Source: Saccharomycopsis fibuligera x Saccharomycopsis cf. fibuligera
Taxonomy: Eukaryota; Ascomycota; Saccharomycetes; Ascoideales; Saccharomycopsidaceae
Direction of reading: 5' to 3'
Assembly: GCA_001936135.1 (NCBI GenBank)
Contig: CP012816.1
Location: forward strand, 3,965,501 to 4,029,500
DNA length: 64,000 nt
Below the pieces are notes generated by a model that saw only the letters and a program-made list of their open reading frames with translations, did not search any database and was not told where the DNA came from. The stretch's first letter is position 1. Every line of letters begins with the position of its first letter. The translations under genes and the position numbers were made by a program. Shown here one piece after another: positions 18,925-28,589 of this stretch.

Positions 18925-21033
18925 ATGAGTTCTGACAGACTCAAATTTGTTCCTTTTCATTCCTTCGTGGATTCCAGTTTCTTCCAACAGCTCTCAGACC
19001 TCAAGCTCAACAAATACAAGCTTGACACCTCTAGCCAAGAGCTTCTCGCTTACTACAGCGTCAAGACCTTCGCTAGGAATCAGCATCCTATTATCAATTT
19101 GACTGGCTTCAGCTTCAATACTTCCGAAGATGACTTTGCAAATACGTTGCCCAAGCAGTCGGCATTGTTTGTCCCCGGTTATCTATATAATGTCAACACG
19201 AAGGAAGAGTTCCAAAGGGTGAACAAAAACGACTTCCTCAACCAAGCTGGTCAGCGAATCTACAACGCATTCAAGTCAAATGAAGTCTTAGAGAATCCAT
19301 CGTTGTTATCCAGTTTTAGTCTCTTATCTTTTTCGGACTTGAAGAAATTCCATTTTTACTACTGGTTCGCTTTCCCTTCGTTGTACACTGAATGGCTAAT
19401 CAAGACCAGCAAACCGGTTTCCAAAGACGAACAATCCGACTTGACAACCAGTGTGCAAGCATGGCTTGATAACCCATCAGTCAAAGCAATCAAAAAGAAT
19501 TTTTTTTTGCTTGACGCTTTGAATAAGCCATTGCCGTTATCAGAAATTGTTATTGATGACAAACGCAATACCTTCGCGAGAGTCGGTATCATTGACTCCT
19601 CAACATACGGATCTAGTCCAGCTTGGTACTTGAGAAATTATCTTACTTTGCTACTATACTATGGCTATACCAAGATCGAAGTATTGGTGTATAGATTCAA
19701 TGGCACTTCCTTTTGGCTTAATGTCACTGCTTCTGAGAAATCGATTAGTCTCAACATCAGGCACAACCTTCCTCAAGTCACCGGCTGGGAAAAAACTAGC
19801 AACGGTACTCTTCATCCAAAATTCGCAGATTTGCAGTCGTTGCTATCGCCTACATCTCTTTCTGAACAAGCGGTTGACCTTAATTTGAAGCTAATGAAGT
19901 GGAGGATTATTCCGCAAATAGAACTTGATCCGATAAAGGATGCAAAGTGTTTGCTTTTGGGGGCTGGTACTTTGGGCTCTTATGTGGCGAGGGCACTTTT
20001 AGGCTGGGGAGTAAGAAACATTACATTTGTCGATAATGGCAGAGTCTCTTTCTCCAACCCAGTGAGACAATCCTTGTATACATATGAAGATTGCTTGGAT
20101 GGTGGTGCCATAAAGGCAGTCGCTGCAGCTGAATCATTAAAGAAAATTTTTCCCAACGTTAACGCTAAAGGCTACAACTTGGAGATTCCAATGATTGGTC
20201 ATTCAGTAAAGGATTACGTACAAGAAAAACAAAATTATGAACTGCTTGAAAAGTTGATCGATGAGCATGACGTTATTTATTTGCTTATGGATTCTAGAGA
20301 AACAAGATGGCTTCCAACGGTTCTTGGAAACATAAAGCATAAGATTGTTTTGAATGCCGCTTTAGGGTTTGATAGTTATCTTGTTATGCGCCATGGTTGT
20401 CTATCACCGACTATTAATTTGCAAAATGGTAATAATGAAGTTGAAAATGATCAGGCAAGCGAAAGCAATAATATGGATAACCGTTTAGGATGTTATTTTT
20501 GCAACGATGTATTCGCTCCCTCGGACAGTTTGACTGACCGTACTCTCGATCAAATGTGTACCGTTACTAGACCAGGAGTGGCATTGATTGCCTCTTCACT
20601 AGTGGTTGAATTAATGGTATCAATTCTCCAACATCCACGCCGCCAATATGCCGAAGCAGCTAGTTCTTCAGTAAGCATTAATTCTGACAATACTAGCTCT
20701 GATAATAATTACGGCAATGGTAAAGATGATACCATCCTTGGGGAACTCCCGCATCAAATTCGCGGCTTTTTGCACAATTTTAACAATATCAAATTACGTG
20801 CTCCTAATTACAAGTATTGCTCAGCATGTTCTGTTCCGGTATTAAAAGCTTGCAAAACAGGTGGATGGGAATTTGTCGCTAAAGCATTGAACGATAGTAA
20901 GTATGTTGAAGAATTGAGTGGACTAACTAGAGTTCAACAAGAAGCAGAGAAAGCAGCGTTAGCTTTTGAAGAATTGGGTGGGATAAAAGAGGTTAGTGAT
21001 GATGGGGATTCTATTGATGAAGAGTGGTTATAG
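18925..21033 (+). CDS. ATG7: Atg7, E1-like activating enzyme of autophagy
   Basis: Atg7 adenylates Atg8 and Atg12 and passes them to Atg3 and Atg10, so it is required for autophagosome formation. The 702-residue protein starts LKFVPFHSFVDSSFFQQL, the typical N-terminal domain that binds the E2 enzymes. The adenylation domain has the nucleotide loop LLLGAGTLGSYVARALLGWG at about 344-363, the DNGRVSFSNPVRQSLY block, and the ATP/Mg region LLMDSRETRWLP. The catalytic cysteine lies in DQMCTVTRPG (Cys at about 545), and conserved Cys pairs (CYFC, YCSACS) mark the zinc site. A Ser/Asn-rich insert of about 30 residues lies near 575-605. The acidic C-terminus ends in DSIDEEWL. The start is the ATG at 18925. 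Confidence 0.97.
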   Translation: MSSDRLKFVPFHSFVDSSFFQQLSDLKLNKYKLDTSSQELLAYYSVKTFARNQHPIINLTGFSFNTSEDDFANTLPKQSALFVPGYLYNVNTKEEFQRVNKNDFLNQAGQRIYNAFKSNEVLENPSLLSSFSLLSFSDLKKFHFYYWFAFPSLYTEWLIKTSKPVSKDEQSDLTTSVQAWLDNPSVKAIKKNFFLLDALNKPLPLSEIVIDDKRNTFARVGIIDSSTYGSSPAWYLRNYLTLLLYYGYTKIEVLVYRFNGTSFWLNVTASEKSISLNIRHNLPQVTGWEKTSNGTLHPKFADLQSLLSPTSLSEQAVDLNLKLMKWRIIPQIELDPIKDAKCLLLGAGTLGSYVARALLGWGVRNITFVDNGRVSFSNPVRQSLYTYEDCLDGGAIKAVAAAESLKKIFPNVNAKGYNLEIPMIGHSVKDYVQEKQNYELLEKLIDEHDVIYLLMDSRETRWLPTVLGNIKHKIVLNAALGFDSYLVMRHGCLSPTINLQNGNNEVENDQASESNNMDNRLGCYFCNDVFAPSDSLTDRTLDQMCTVTRPGVALIASSLVVELMVSILQHPRRQYAEAASSSVSINSDNTSSDNNYGNGKDDTILGELPHQIRGFLHNFNNIKLRAPNYKYCSACSVPVLKACKTGGWEFVAKALNDSKYVEELSGLTRVQQEAEKAALAFEELGGIKEVSDDGDSIDEEWL

Positions 21034-21498
21034 GGTTGTTCTTTGAGTAATGGATTGGCTATGGATTTTAATTGATTTTATCTGTTTGTCGCTTTTTTTG
21101 TTTGTTTTTCTTTAAACTTTTTATTTGTAATATTTACTATTACTTTTGTTTCTATTATACAATGAAACTTTTGTATTATGAAAAATGTAACAGTTTTAGC
21201 ACTGTTTTTAAAAAGCAGGGAATGGTGTTGTTAACTCTTTTATTGGTCCTTTGCAAATGCTTTTGATCAATGCTATCTCTTTGTATAGTTGGTCAAGGTA
21301 ACTCTATGAGCGAACGTACTTTTTAACAGAAGACAAAAACTTATAAAACAATGAACAAAATGGTTTCTTTATCTATGACAAATAAAATAGTACACAAAAT
21401 TAAAACTGAAACTAAAAATAGTATATCACAGGTACAAATACAAAATTGAAAAATTATCAAAACAAATACAAATTACAAACCTAATAAAACCCACATTA
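21034..21498. other. Convergent 3' intergenic region, ATG7 / MTR4
   Basis: 465 bp, AT-rich, between convergent stop codons. It contains only T-rich and A-rich stretches expected of 3' untranslated regions. Confidence 0.45.
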
Positions 21499-24400
21499 TC
21501 ACAAGTATAAAGATCCAGCACTAACGATATCTCTATGCACCAAATCCAAAGCCTTGTTCATTTTTTGTTCCAAATCAGCATTACCAATAGTCTTAGCCGC
21601 ATCTACCATTTGTTTAATCATTTCTTCCAATCTTTTAAACATTCTAATCAAACTACCTTCATAAACGTCAGTCATTTTGCAAATTTGTGTAAATGTAGCC
21701 CCATTACACCAAGCGTATACCACTTCCATTAATTCGGATCTAAATGATTCAATATAGTCCTTCTCTACGATTTCAAGCTTGCAATCTTTGGAAACTTTAG
21801 CAATACGTAGAGCAATTTCTTGCATTGCTTTCAATGGTTCACTGAGTTCTGGTCTAAGTCTTGGCGATTCTTTAGATCTTTCTTCAAATACAAAACAACA
21901 AAGCAACGCGGCACATTGAGCTGAAGTCAAGTCGTTGAAATTACCATTAAAGATCAATTCTGTTAATAATAATTCGTCACCGGTGGAAATGTCACAAGCA
22001 ACACGACCTTTAAGTTCAATGATATCATTTTGTGTAGTGAAACCAAGTCTTCTAAGTACTCTTTTACGGTGTTTCAAGTCATCTAATTGAATAATAGATT
22101 TTGCTTCAGTGACTTTATTTTTCAAATCTTTAACTTGTTGCTGCAATTTGATCTTGTCATTGTATTTGTTATATGATTCTTGCAAATTTTTGGAATTGGT
22201 TAATGGATTAGTGAATAGTCTTGATTCCAATACTTCAATTTTCTTTACAAGCATCTTGAAACTCTTGTCATCGATTTTCATATCTTCTATTGGATCCAAT
22301 AAAGGTAATCCATCAGGGAATCTCTTGTCAACTTCTTGGATGCTCTTACCAACAGTTTTTTTTTGACTATTGGCTTTCAAATCGCTAGGCAAATAAATTC
22401 TAATCTTAGAAATAGCTTCAATTGAATCTAAAGTAATTGGAATCAACTCACACTTTGATTGCTCACCCTCCCTTGATGGTCTGATTCCCACAGGTAACAA
22501 TGGATTGAACATTTTGATCAAATTACTTGGAGAATCAACAAACATTTTGGTGACTAGCACTTCAACAATATATGATTCATGGTCAGAAAATGTTTGTGAT
22601 GGATTTCTCTTATTTACCCTCTTATTAAAATTCACCACAGCACCCCAGCCATATTCCATTGATTCTTCTTCGTTTTCCTTATTGTGAATTTTTACTTTCA
22701 CTAATCTCCCAGCTTGCAAAAAATTCAAAATATTAGATGGGTGAGTGACCACTTCATTCAAATCGGCATTATAACGATTCAAACTAGTACGTAATTCGTA
22801 GTAATCTTTCACGGTTGACTCATCATCAATAACGGTATCTTGCAAAAGTTTCTCTTTGACTGCCAAATCTTCTTCCATTTGCGGCACTGCACTGACATTT
22901 TGAAATTGGTAAAAAGAGTTCTCAAGCAAAAATTCAGGTGATATACCTTCAACTCTCATCAAATTCAAAATCATATTATAACCTAAATGAAAAGCAGAAT
23001 CTAGTCTATCACTGACACCTTTGACCATCCCTTTAGCAACTTGAGGTTCCATCTTTTCGTCAATCATCATAATAACAATTCCACGATCATCAATACCTCT
23101 TCTTCCAGCTCTACCACTCATTTGTATATATTCACCACCACTAACCCATCTGAACCCTTTACCATCCCATTTCCGTACAGAGGTGAAAACCACAGTTTTA
23201 GCCGGCATATTAAGCCCAATGGAAAAGGTTTCAGTAGCAAAGAGAACTTTCAAAAGACCTTCTTGAAAAAGAATTTCAATGATTTCTTTAAGAATTGGTA
23301 ATAAACCAGAATGATGGATACCAATACCTCTTTTCAATAATGGTAAAATGTTTTTAATTTGTGGTAAATTCTGGTCATCTTCTGGTAAAATGCTCACTGC
23401 ATTGTTGAAAATTTTTGTCAATGTTTCTTTTTCCTCATCTGAATTAAAATCCAACTTAGACATTTTCAAAGCTAAAGATTCACAATCTCTTTTAGAAAAA
23501 GAGAAAACGATCACTGGGTTGTATTTTTTCATCCAAATCATCTTGACAATTTTGTAAATGTCCGATGTAGCTCCCTGTTTGCCACCTTTGAAACTTTGAC
23601 CCTTTTTAGCATTTCTCCCATTTACAGCACCTGGATCATCACCAAGCTTATCGCTTATGGCAGCCATTGCTTTTTGGAAATTTTCTTCTCTAAAAGCGCC
23701 TTTTTCATCAACAACTAAATGGATACCATCACCATTGGCTGGAAACAAATAATGTTGCAATGGAGTAGGTCTATAATCAGTGTAAACAATATGACATTCC
23801 TGGTTATGAATCTTGGCAATCCAGCCAGCAAATTCTTTGCCATTAGGAATGGTAGCGGACAAAAACACATAATGCACCTTATCAGGTAACAAGATAATAG
23901 TTTCTTCCCAAACAACACCTCTAGACTTATCCCTCATGTAATGAACTTCATCAAAAATTACCCAAGCAACTTCACGCATTACTTCACTACCTCTGTACAA
24001 CATAGATCTCAAAATCTCTGTGGTCATCACCAAACAACCGGCATCTGGATTGATAGTGACATCACCAGTCATTAACCCAACGTCACCAAACTCAGCAGAA
24101 AGCTCTCTATACTTTTGATTAGATAAAGCTTTGATTGGTGAAGTGTAAATGACTCTTTGCTTGTCCCTTAAACTTTGAGCGATAGCATATTCAGCAACCA
24201 CGGTTTTACCAGCAGAAGTATGAGCAGCCACAAGAACAGATTTATCATTTTCAATACAGTCAATGGCGTCTCTTTGGAAAGTATCCAATGTGAATGGATA
24301 CACTTTTGCAGGAGGTCTTTTCGGTTTGCCATTTGCGTCAGCTGCTAGGCCAGCAGTATCACTATTACTGACCTCTTTTGTTGGAGGAACAGCCGTGGCG

Positions 24401-24504
24401 GTAACAGTTACAGCACCATTGCGAGCATCGATAACTTCTGTTTCGGCATCGTTGGCAACGTCAATCTTTCTCCGCTTCACTGAGGCCTCTTCCACATCGG
24501 ACAT
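21499..24504 (-). CDS. MTR4: Mtr4, DExH RNA helicase of TRAMP / nuclear exosome
   Basis: Mtr4 unwinds RNA for the nuclear exosome and is the helicase of the TRAMP complex; it processes 5.8S rRNA and degrades aberrant nuclear RNA. The 1001-residue protein has Walker A AHTSAGKT at about 94-101, the DEVH box in [11 protein letters not shown] near 187, motif [12 protein letters not shown], and motif [19 protein letters not shown]. After the helicase core comes the arch (KOW) insertion around 590-790, with [19 protein letters not shown], and the DSHCT C-terminal domain ([20 protein letters not shown] and [18 protein letters not shown]). The start is the ATG at 24504. The N-terminal 65 residues are acidic and variable. 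An RRPE+PAC promoter signature fits co-regulation with ribosome biogenesis. Confidence 0.98.
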   Translation of the reverse strand: MSDVEEASVKRRKIDVANDAETEVIDARNGAVTVTATAVPPTKEVSNSDTAGLAADANGKPKRPPAKVYPFTLDTFQRDAIDCIENDKSVLVAAHTSAGKTVVAEYAIAQSLRDKQRVIYTSPIKALSNQKYRELSAEFGDVGLMTGDVTINPDAGCLVMTTEILRSMLYRGSEVMREVAWVIFDEVHYMRDKSRGVVWEETIILLPDKVHYVFLSATIPNGKEFAGWIAKIHNQECHIVYTDYRPTPLQHYLFPANGDGIHLVVDEKGAFREENFQKAMAAISDKLGDDPGAVNGRNAKKGQSFKGGKQGATSDIYKIVKMIWMKKYNPVIVFSFSKRDCESLALKMSKLDFNSDEEKETLTKIFNNAVSILPEDDQNLPQIKNILPLLKRGIGIHHSGLLPILKEIIEILFQEGLLKVLFATETFSIGLNMPAKTVVFTSVRKWDGKGFRWVSGGEYIQMSGRAGRRGIDDRGIVIMMIDEKMEPQVAKGMVKGVSDRLDSAFHLGYNMILNLMRVEGISPEFLLENSFYQFQNVSAVPQMEEDLAVKEKLLQDTVIDDESTVKDYYELRTSLNRYNADLNEVVTHPSNILNFLQAGRLVKVKIHNKENEEESMEYGWGAVVNFNKRVNKRNPSQTFSDHESYIVEVLVTKMFVDSPSNLIKMFNPLLPVGIRPSREGEQSKCELIPITLDSIEAISKIRIYLPSDLKANSQKKTVGKSIQEVDKRFPDGLPLLDPIEDMKIDDKSFKMLVKKIEVLESRLFTNPLTNSKNLQESYNKYNDKIKLQQQVKDLKNKVTEAKSIIQLDDLKHRKRVLRRLGFTTQNDIIELKGRVACDISTGDELLLTELIFNGNFNDLTSAQCAALLCCFVFEERSKESPRLRPELSEPLKAMQEIALRIAKVSKDCKLEIVEKDYIESFRSELMEVVYAWCNGATFTQICKMTDVYEGSLIRMFKRLEEMIKQMVDAAKTIGNADLEQKMNKALDLVHRDIVSAGSLYL

Positions 24505-24613
24505 TGTGTATTATTTATTAGGCAGTGAGGAAATGGTCTTTGTAGCTGGATCTAAATATGATTAACTGTTTTTTGTATAGAAATCTGTAGCTCTAATAAC
24601 AATAACAAAAAGT

Positions 24614-24635
24614 AAAAAAAAAATTTTTCTCATCG
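24614..24635 (-). promoter_or_regulatory. MTR4: RRPE + PAC upstream of MTR4
   Basis: A10T5 (24614-24628) is followed directly by CTCATCG (24629-24635), which reads CGATGAG on the coding strand, about 110-130 bp upstream of the MTR4 start. This close RRPE-PAC pair is the well-known ribosome-biogenesis regulon arrangement. Confidence 0.7.
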
Positions 24636-24892
24636 GTTGCGAGCGTTGTGCGATGATGCACCTCTGCGCTGGGTACATCGAAGCCACAACATAAGCTCGA
24701 ACTTAAGGACATGAAGATACAACTGACATCAACATCAATCCTTAATGATACTTGATAGCAAAGTCAAGGATGCCCCCTCAGAGAAAACACCAGAATATCA
24801 TTTGTTTTTAGAATATGCTAAAAAAATTATTGTGCATTAGTTTATGTTGTTGGTTTAAGTAGCTTGAGGTAATACATCACCGCTAACATGAA

Positions 24893-24928
24893 GGTATCTA
24901 AAGGCTTGAAGGTATCTAAAGGCTTGAA
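24893..24928. repeat. 18-bp tandem duplication (2 copies)
   Basis: The unit GGTATCTAAAGGCTTGAA occurs twice without mismatch, followed by a partial third copy (GGTTTGAAA). It is non-coding. Confidence 0.9.
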
Positions 24929-26012
24929 GGTTTGAAAGTCATCATTAACATTTCCAATTGCCCGTGCTGTTCATCTCCTGGTACCTGCTTTTGTATAAAA
25001 TACTTTTACGATTTACAAGCTCATTCGTCATATCTTGGAGCTATCATAAAGAACTTTTAATATAAGGTTTTGTTTTTTTGGGGCTGACATGGTTCTCGAA
25101 AAAAAGACATATAAGATAAATTTCTTCGCACTGCCATTTATGCAAAAATCAAAAGTAATCACATTTAAAGTTAGACAATAAGAAAAATGTGATAAAAAGA
25201 TAGTACAGCCCATGCAGCATGCGCAGTGTACTCATTAGTAGATAAAGTAATCATTTAATTAACTTAATTGCGACAGCGATGAGGAAAAGGACTGCAAAAG
25301 CTTTTACTTACAGTTAATTATTTGGTGAGTAGTTGAAGTAGAGTGGAATATAAGGGGACCGCCTGCCATAACTATAGCCTTTAGGCATAATATGATAACA
25401 TACGGTCAAAAGAAATTTAGCGGTAGTGGTCATTAATCATAGTAATCATAAAATGGAAGCTTCGCTTGGACCACGAGTAGCTACTGGTTTCAATAAAAAT
25501 ATATAAACACACATTGCAACATTAACCGCCAATGTAATTAAGGGTGCGTGATCATAATGGAAATATTGAGATATGTCTTTTTTTTCCCCAGAATGCTCTA
25601 CATTAGTGTGTTGGCACGATTTATGGCGGTCTGCGTTGTCCATCATAACGATCTTTAAGTTCGCTAGTGATAGTTTACTAAGTAGCAGCATATGCACGCC
25701 GTTCCAGCATGTGCCGCCTTGTGACATTAAGCGCAGTCACCACTGTCAGTGATTGATGTTTAATGATTGATGATTGATGAGTATGACCGTTATATATACT
25801 GGTGGGTACCATCGATAATAACTGCATATAGGAGACATTAATTTACTATCTTTGTTTCCTTCATTACTCAAACTATTTTATCCTGACGGAATTGCCAATA
25901 CTTCGAAGGGCGCCAACGTTACTCAGAGCCAAAAGAGTTGAGACAGCAAAAGTAAACTAGTTGCACGACACACTCCAGAAGTTTTCGAAGCCTTCTGTGA
26001 ATAAAGGTAACA

Positions 26013-28469
26013 ATGATACTCAACTTTGGTGGGAAACATCATAACCCAGCGTGGCCTAGTCTACCATTTCGATTAGCTATTCTGTTATTTATTCTTAGTC
26101 TTTCATCTCTAATTCTTGGTCAAGTTTCTGGAGCTGCAATAAAAGAGTTGCAACGCATCAAAGAATCAACACCCACTCCAATATCTAGTTACCACTCAAG
26201 CATTGCAAACCTACATCCCAGAAATGAGGCGGCTGTGGCTACTGCAAACAACATAGTGGATTCCAACAGTATTGCAAGTTCCAATGCTGCATCTCGCATA
26301 GGCAATAATACTGTCTTTGTTCTTCAAAAAGAAGACGAAGCAGATGAGCTTCTCAAGATTCTAAATATTATTGGCGCATTTTTCGTTATTGTATCTATTG
26401 TCAAGTATTTGGAGCTTCTTGACACAAACTATTGTATCAAGTTGATGCTCGTTTACTGTTATCCAACCACAAGTTATTTGCTTCAAAAATTGAAATATAC
26501 TCCGGAGCAAGAGGTATATGCTGAAAGACATAAAAGAAGTAAAGGAGGAAGACACAAAAGGAAAGGTAATGGCGCCATCAGAGGCATTCAAAAGAGCAAA
26601 ATGACTCTGATTCTTGGTCATAATTTGATGATTCTATTATTGAACTTGCCATTACTACTTCTTAATCCAATAAGTCCAATGCTCAGGAAGTCACAGCGCG
26701 CTATCGGGAGAGTGGTTCTTAGGATTCTGAGAATGATTGTGCTCATCAGAAATTTCAAGAACCGCGATAAAGATGATAACAGATATTTTTCAAGAGCTCC
26801 TAAGTATTATAAAAGACAATACAATAGCTCCCCTGCTGGCACAATATATGATGGTGATAGCAATATGAGTACTGACAGCGATAATGGCAATGAGTCAGTC
26901 TCCAAAAGGTATTCACGCTCTTCATCACAAACACTACCACGTCCGCCCATCCCAATAACAAGAACGCCACCAACTTTTCCAGCCCCACCACTCCAGCAAC
27001 AAACACAGCAACAGCAACACCCTTTGAATATTGCCGAAGTGGGAAGTGCAATAAAGGCAGTAGTTTCCAATACTATTACTTCAATAAAGTCAAAAATGGA
27101 TACAGAGGAGGCGACATCTACTGTTGAAAGTGAAGAAGATCTTGAAACTGCTCCCGAATCCCTCAACGATTTAAAAGAACTTTTTAGTATCTTTAACAGC
27201 AACAGAACTGTCCATAGTGGTAGTAAAGACAGCAGTCAGCATCATGCAAACAGCGATTTGAGAACATTGGAACATTACGTGAAGAGTGTCAAGAACACTC
27301 TGTTGTTTATCAAAAACAATTTCCCAGATGCCTACCAATACTTTGCCGGACATTGCCAATGTAGCCGTTGTGGGGTTAGGTGTATCGATAACTCAGTGTT
27401 GGAAAGAGTGGAAAGACATGGTTTTGGGTACTGCCATTTGGAAACATTTCATGTTAAGGTGTTTGTATACTACTACTTGAACTATGCCGTACAGGCTATC
27501 AAGGAATTACTTGGTGATATTGAAGAGGAAGAAAAGAATAATAACAAATACAAAGACAAGACCCTTTTTGTAAGCAATCGCTTCTCTTACAATGAGCCAG
27601 CTAGTGAAGATGAGCTAGAGCGTACAGTAATTCTCAAAAAAGATCTTTTTCGTGTTTGCAAGACCAGTCTGCACCAATTATATGACTACTTGGTGGAGAT
27701 ATACATTGAGGATGTCCACATGAAACCGCTTGTTTATAATATCAATAACGCCGACAATCTTATCAAATTCAGCGATTTCGAAATATATTGCAAGCGCAGC
27801 ACTATCAAGTGTCGCCCTCATGGCAAATTGATCAATGACCGATTGAGCCATTTTCTTGCTAAAACCAGTCATCCACGCACGTTCTGTTTTGCTCGCAAGT
27901 TCAGGGATTTACTGATTAGACATGGAAAAGTGGTTGACCGTGGTGAATATTGCCATCTTCAGGATCTCCACGAACGTATTGCTGCTAACTTTTCCTACGC
28001 AATGTGCAGTGATACGGTGGATCTGGTTAAGGAAGAAGAATGGAGCCAAACTCATAGATATCTCGTGGAGCTCCTAATGGTGTTCGCTGACAGAATGATA
28101 TTTTTCAAAGACTACGAATGGGGACTAGTTGCACTGGACTTTGGAGGTTACTGCTGGCTTCTGGTGTTGAAAAGTTTCAATGATTCTCGTCACTTATTTT
28201 TCAGTCGGGGTCCAACAATGAGCAGCAACGAGCTTAATAGAATCATTTTGAAAAAACTTGGCCCTATGCACTTTCATGAACGTAATCGATTCTTGACGTT
28301 GCCTGTGATTTACTCAAAATACTTCATCAATCTTACTAGTGACTTAGGCTCTGTTAATTTGTACGACTTCATGTTGTCTGGTGAGGAATGCCAGTTAGGT
28401 CTCCACCCTAGTGCTCGCGACGATAGTTTTGTCGCCAGTATCTATAGCCTATATCGCCGCTTAGGATAG
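26013..28469 (+). CDS. Unrecognised multi-domain membrane protein
   Basis: I do not recognise this 818-residue protein. The N-terminus has a hydrophobic signal/anchor (RLAILLFILSLSSLILG, about 20-36). A second membrane segment follows near 115-135 (LLKILNIIGAFFVIVSIVKY) and a third near 200-220 (ILGHNLMILLLNLPLLLLNP), separated by a very basic loop (KRSKGGRHKRKGNGA). Residues about 255-390 are Ser/Pro/Gln-rich and disordered. The C-terminal half looks folded. It begins with a cysteine cluster (GHCQCSRCGVRC near 450), continues with aromatic- and His-rich helical sequence (CHLETFHVKVFVYYYLNYAV), and contains many further Cys and His residues. The start is the ATG at 26013. Codon use looks like that of its neighbours. 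GH28 follows 120 bp downstream on the same strand. It may be lineage-specific. Confidence 0.8.
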   Translation: MILNFGGKHHNPAWPSLPFRLAILLFILSLSSLILGQVSGAAIKELQRIKESTPTPISSYHSSIANLHPRNEAAVATANNIVDSNSIASSNAASRIGNNTVFVLQKEDEADELLKILNIIGAFFVIVSIVKYLELLDTNYCIKLMLVYCYPTTSYLLQKLKYTPEQEVYAERHKRSKGGRHKRKGNGAIRGIQKSKMTLILGHNLMILLLNLPLLLLNPISPMLRKSQRAIGRVVLRILRMIVLIRNFKNRDKDDNRYFSRAPKYYKRQYNSSPAGTIYDGDSNMSTDSDNGNESVSKRYSRSSSQTLPRPPIPITRTPPTFPAPPLQQQTQQQQHPLNIAEVGSAIKAVVSNTITSIKSKMDTEEATSTVESEEDLETAPESLNDLKELFSIFNSNRTVHSGSKDSSQHHANSDLRTLEHYVKSVKNTLLFIKNNFPDAYQYFAGHCQCSRCGVRCIDNSVLERVERHGFGYCHLETFHVKVFVYYYLNYAVQAIKELLGDIEEEEKNNNKYKDKTLFVSNRFSYNEPASEDELERTVILKKDLFRVCKTSLHQLYDYLVEIYIEDVHMKPLVYNINNADNLIKFSDFEIYCKRSTIKCRPHGKLINDRLSHFLAKTSHPRTFCFARKFRDLLIRHGKVVDRGEYCHLQDLHERIAANFSYAMCSDTVDLVKEEEWSQTHRYLVELLMVFADRMIFFKDYEWGLVALDFGGYCWLLVLKSFNDSRHLFFSRGPTMSSNELNRIILKKLGPMHFHERNRFLTLPVIYSKYFINLTSDLGSVNLYDFMLSGEECQLGLHPSARDDSFVASIYSLYRRLG

Positions 28470-28589
28470 CCGAAGTACACACTTGTTGTTACTATGATAT
28501 ATAACTAGCTATTCTTCACTTTCATAGATGCAGACGTTCGTTTTATCTTTTTGCTGTTCGCCACTATATTGAACAGCATCCATAAAACT

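Larger units (their letters stand above)
24505..26012. other. 1.5 kb gene-free region between MTR4 and the orphan membrane protein gene
   Basis: Divergent intergenic region. Besides the MTR4 RRPE/PAC it holds a perfect 18-bp tandem duplication (24893-24928), a PAC octamer GCGATGAG (25276-25283), GATTGATG repeats (about 25750-25780) and a TATATA element (about 25791-25797) 215 bp ahead of the next gene. Open frames here are below 95 codons and unconvincing. Confidence 0.45.

Noticed and set aside
25976-25998. Possible heat-shock element (GAA/TTC repeats) ahead of the orphan gene
   Set aside because: The GAA and TTC blocks do not follow the required 5-bp spacing.
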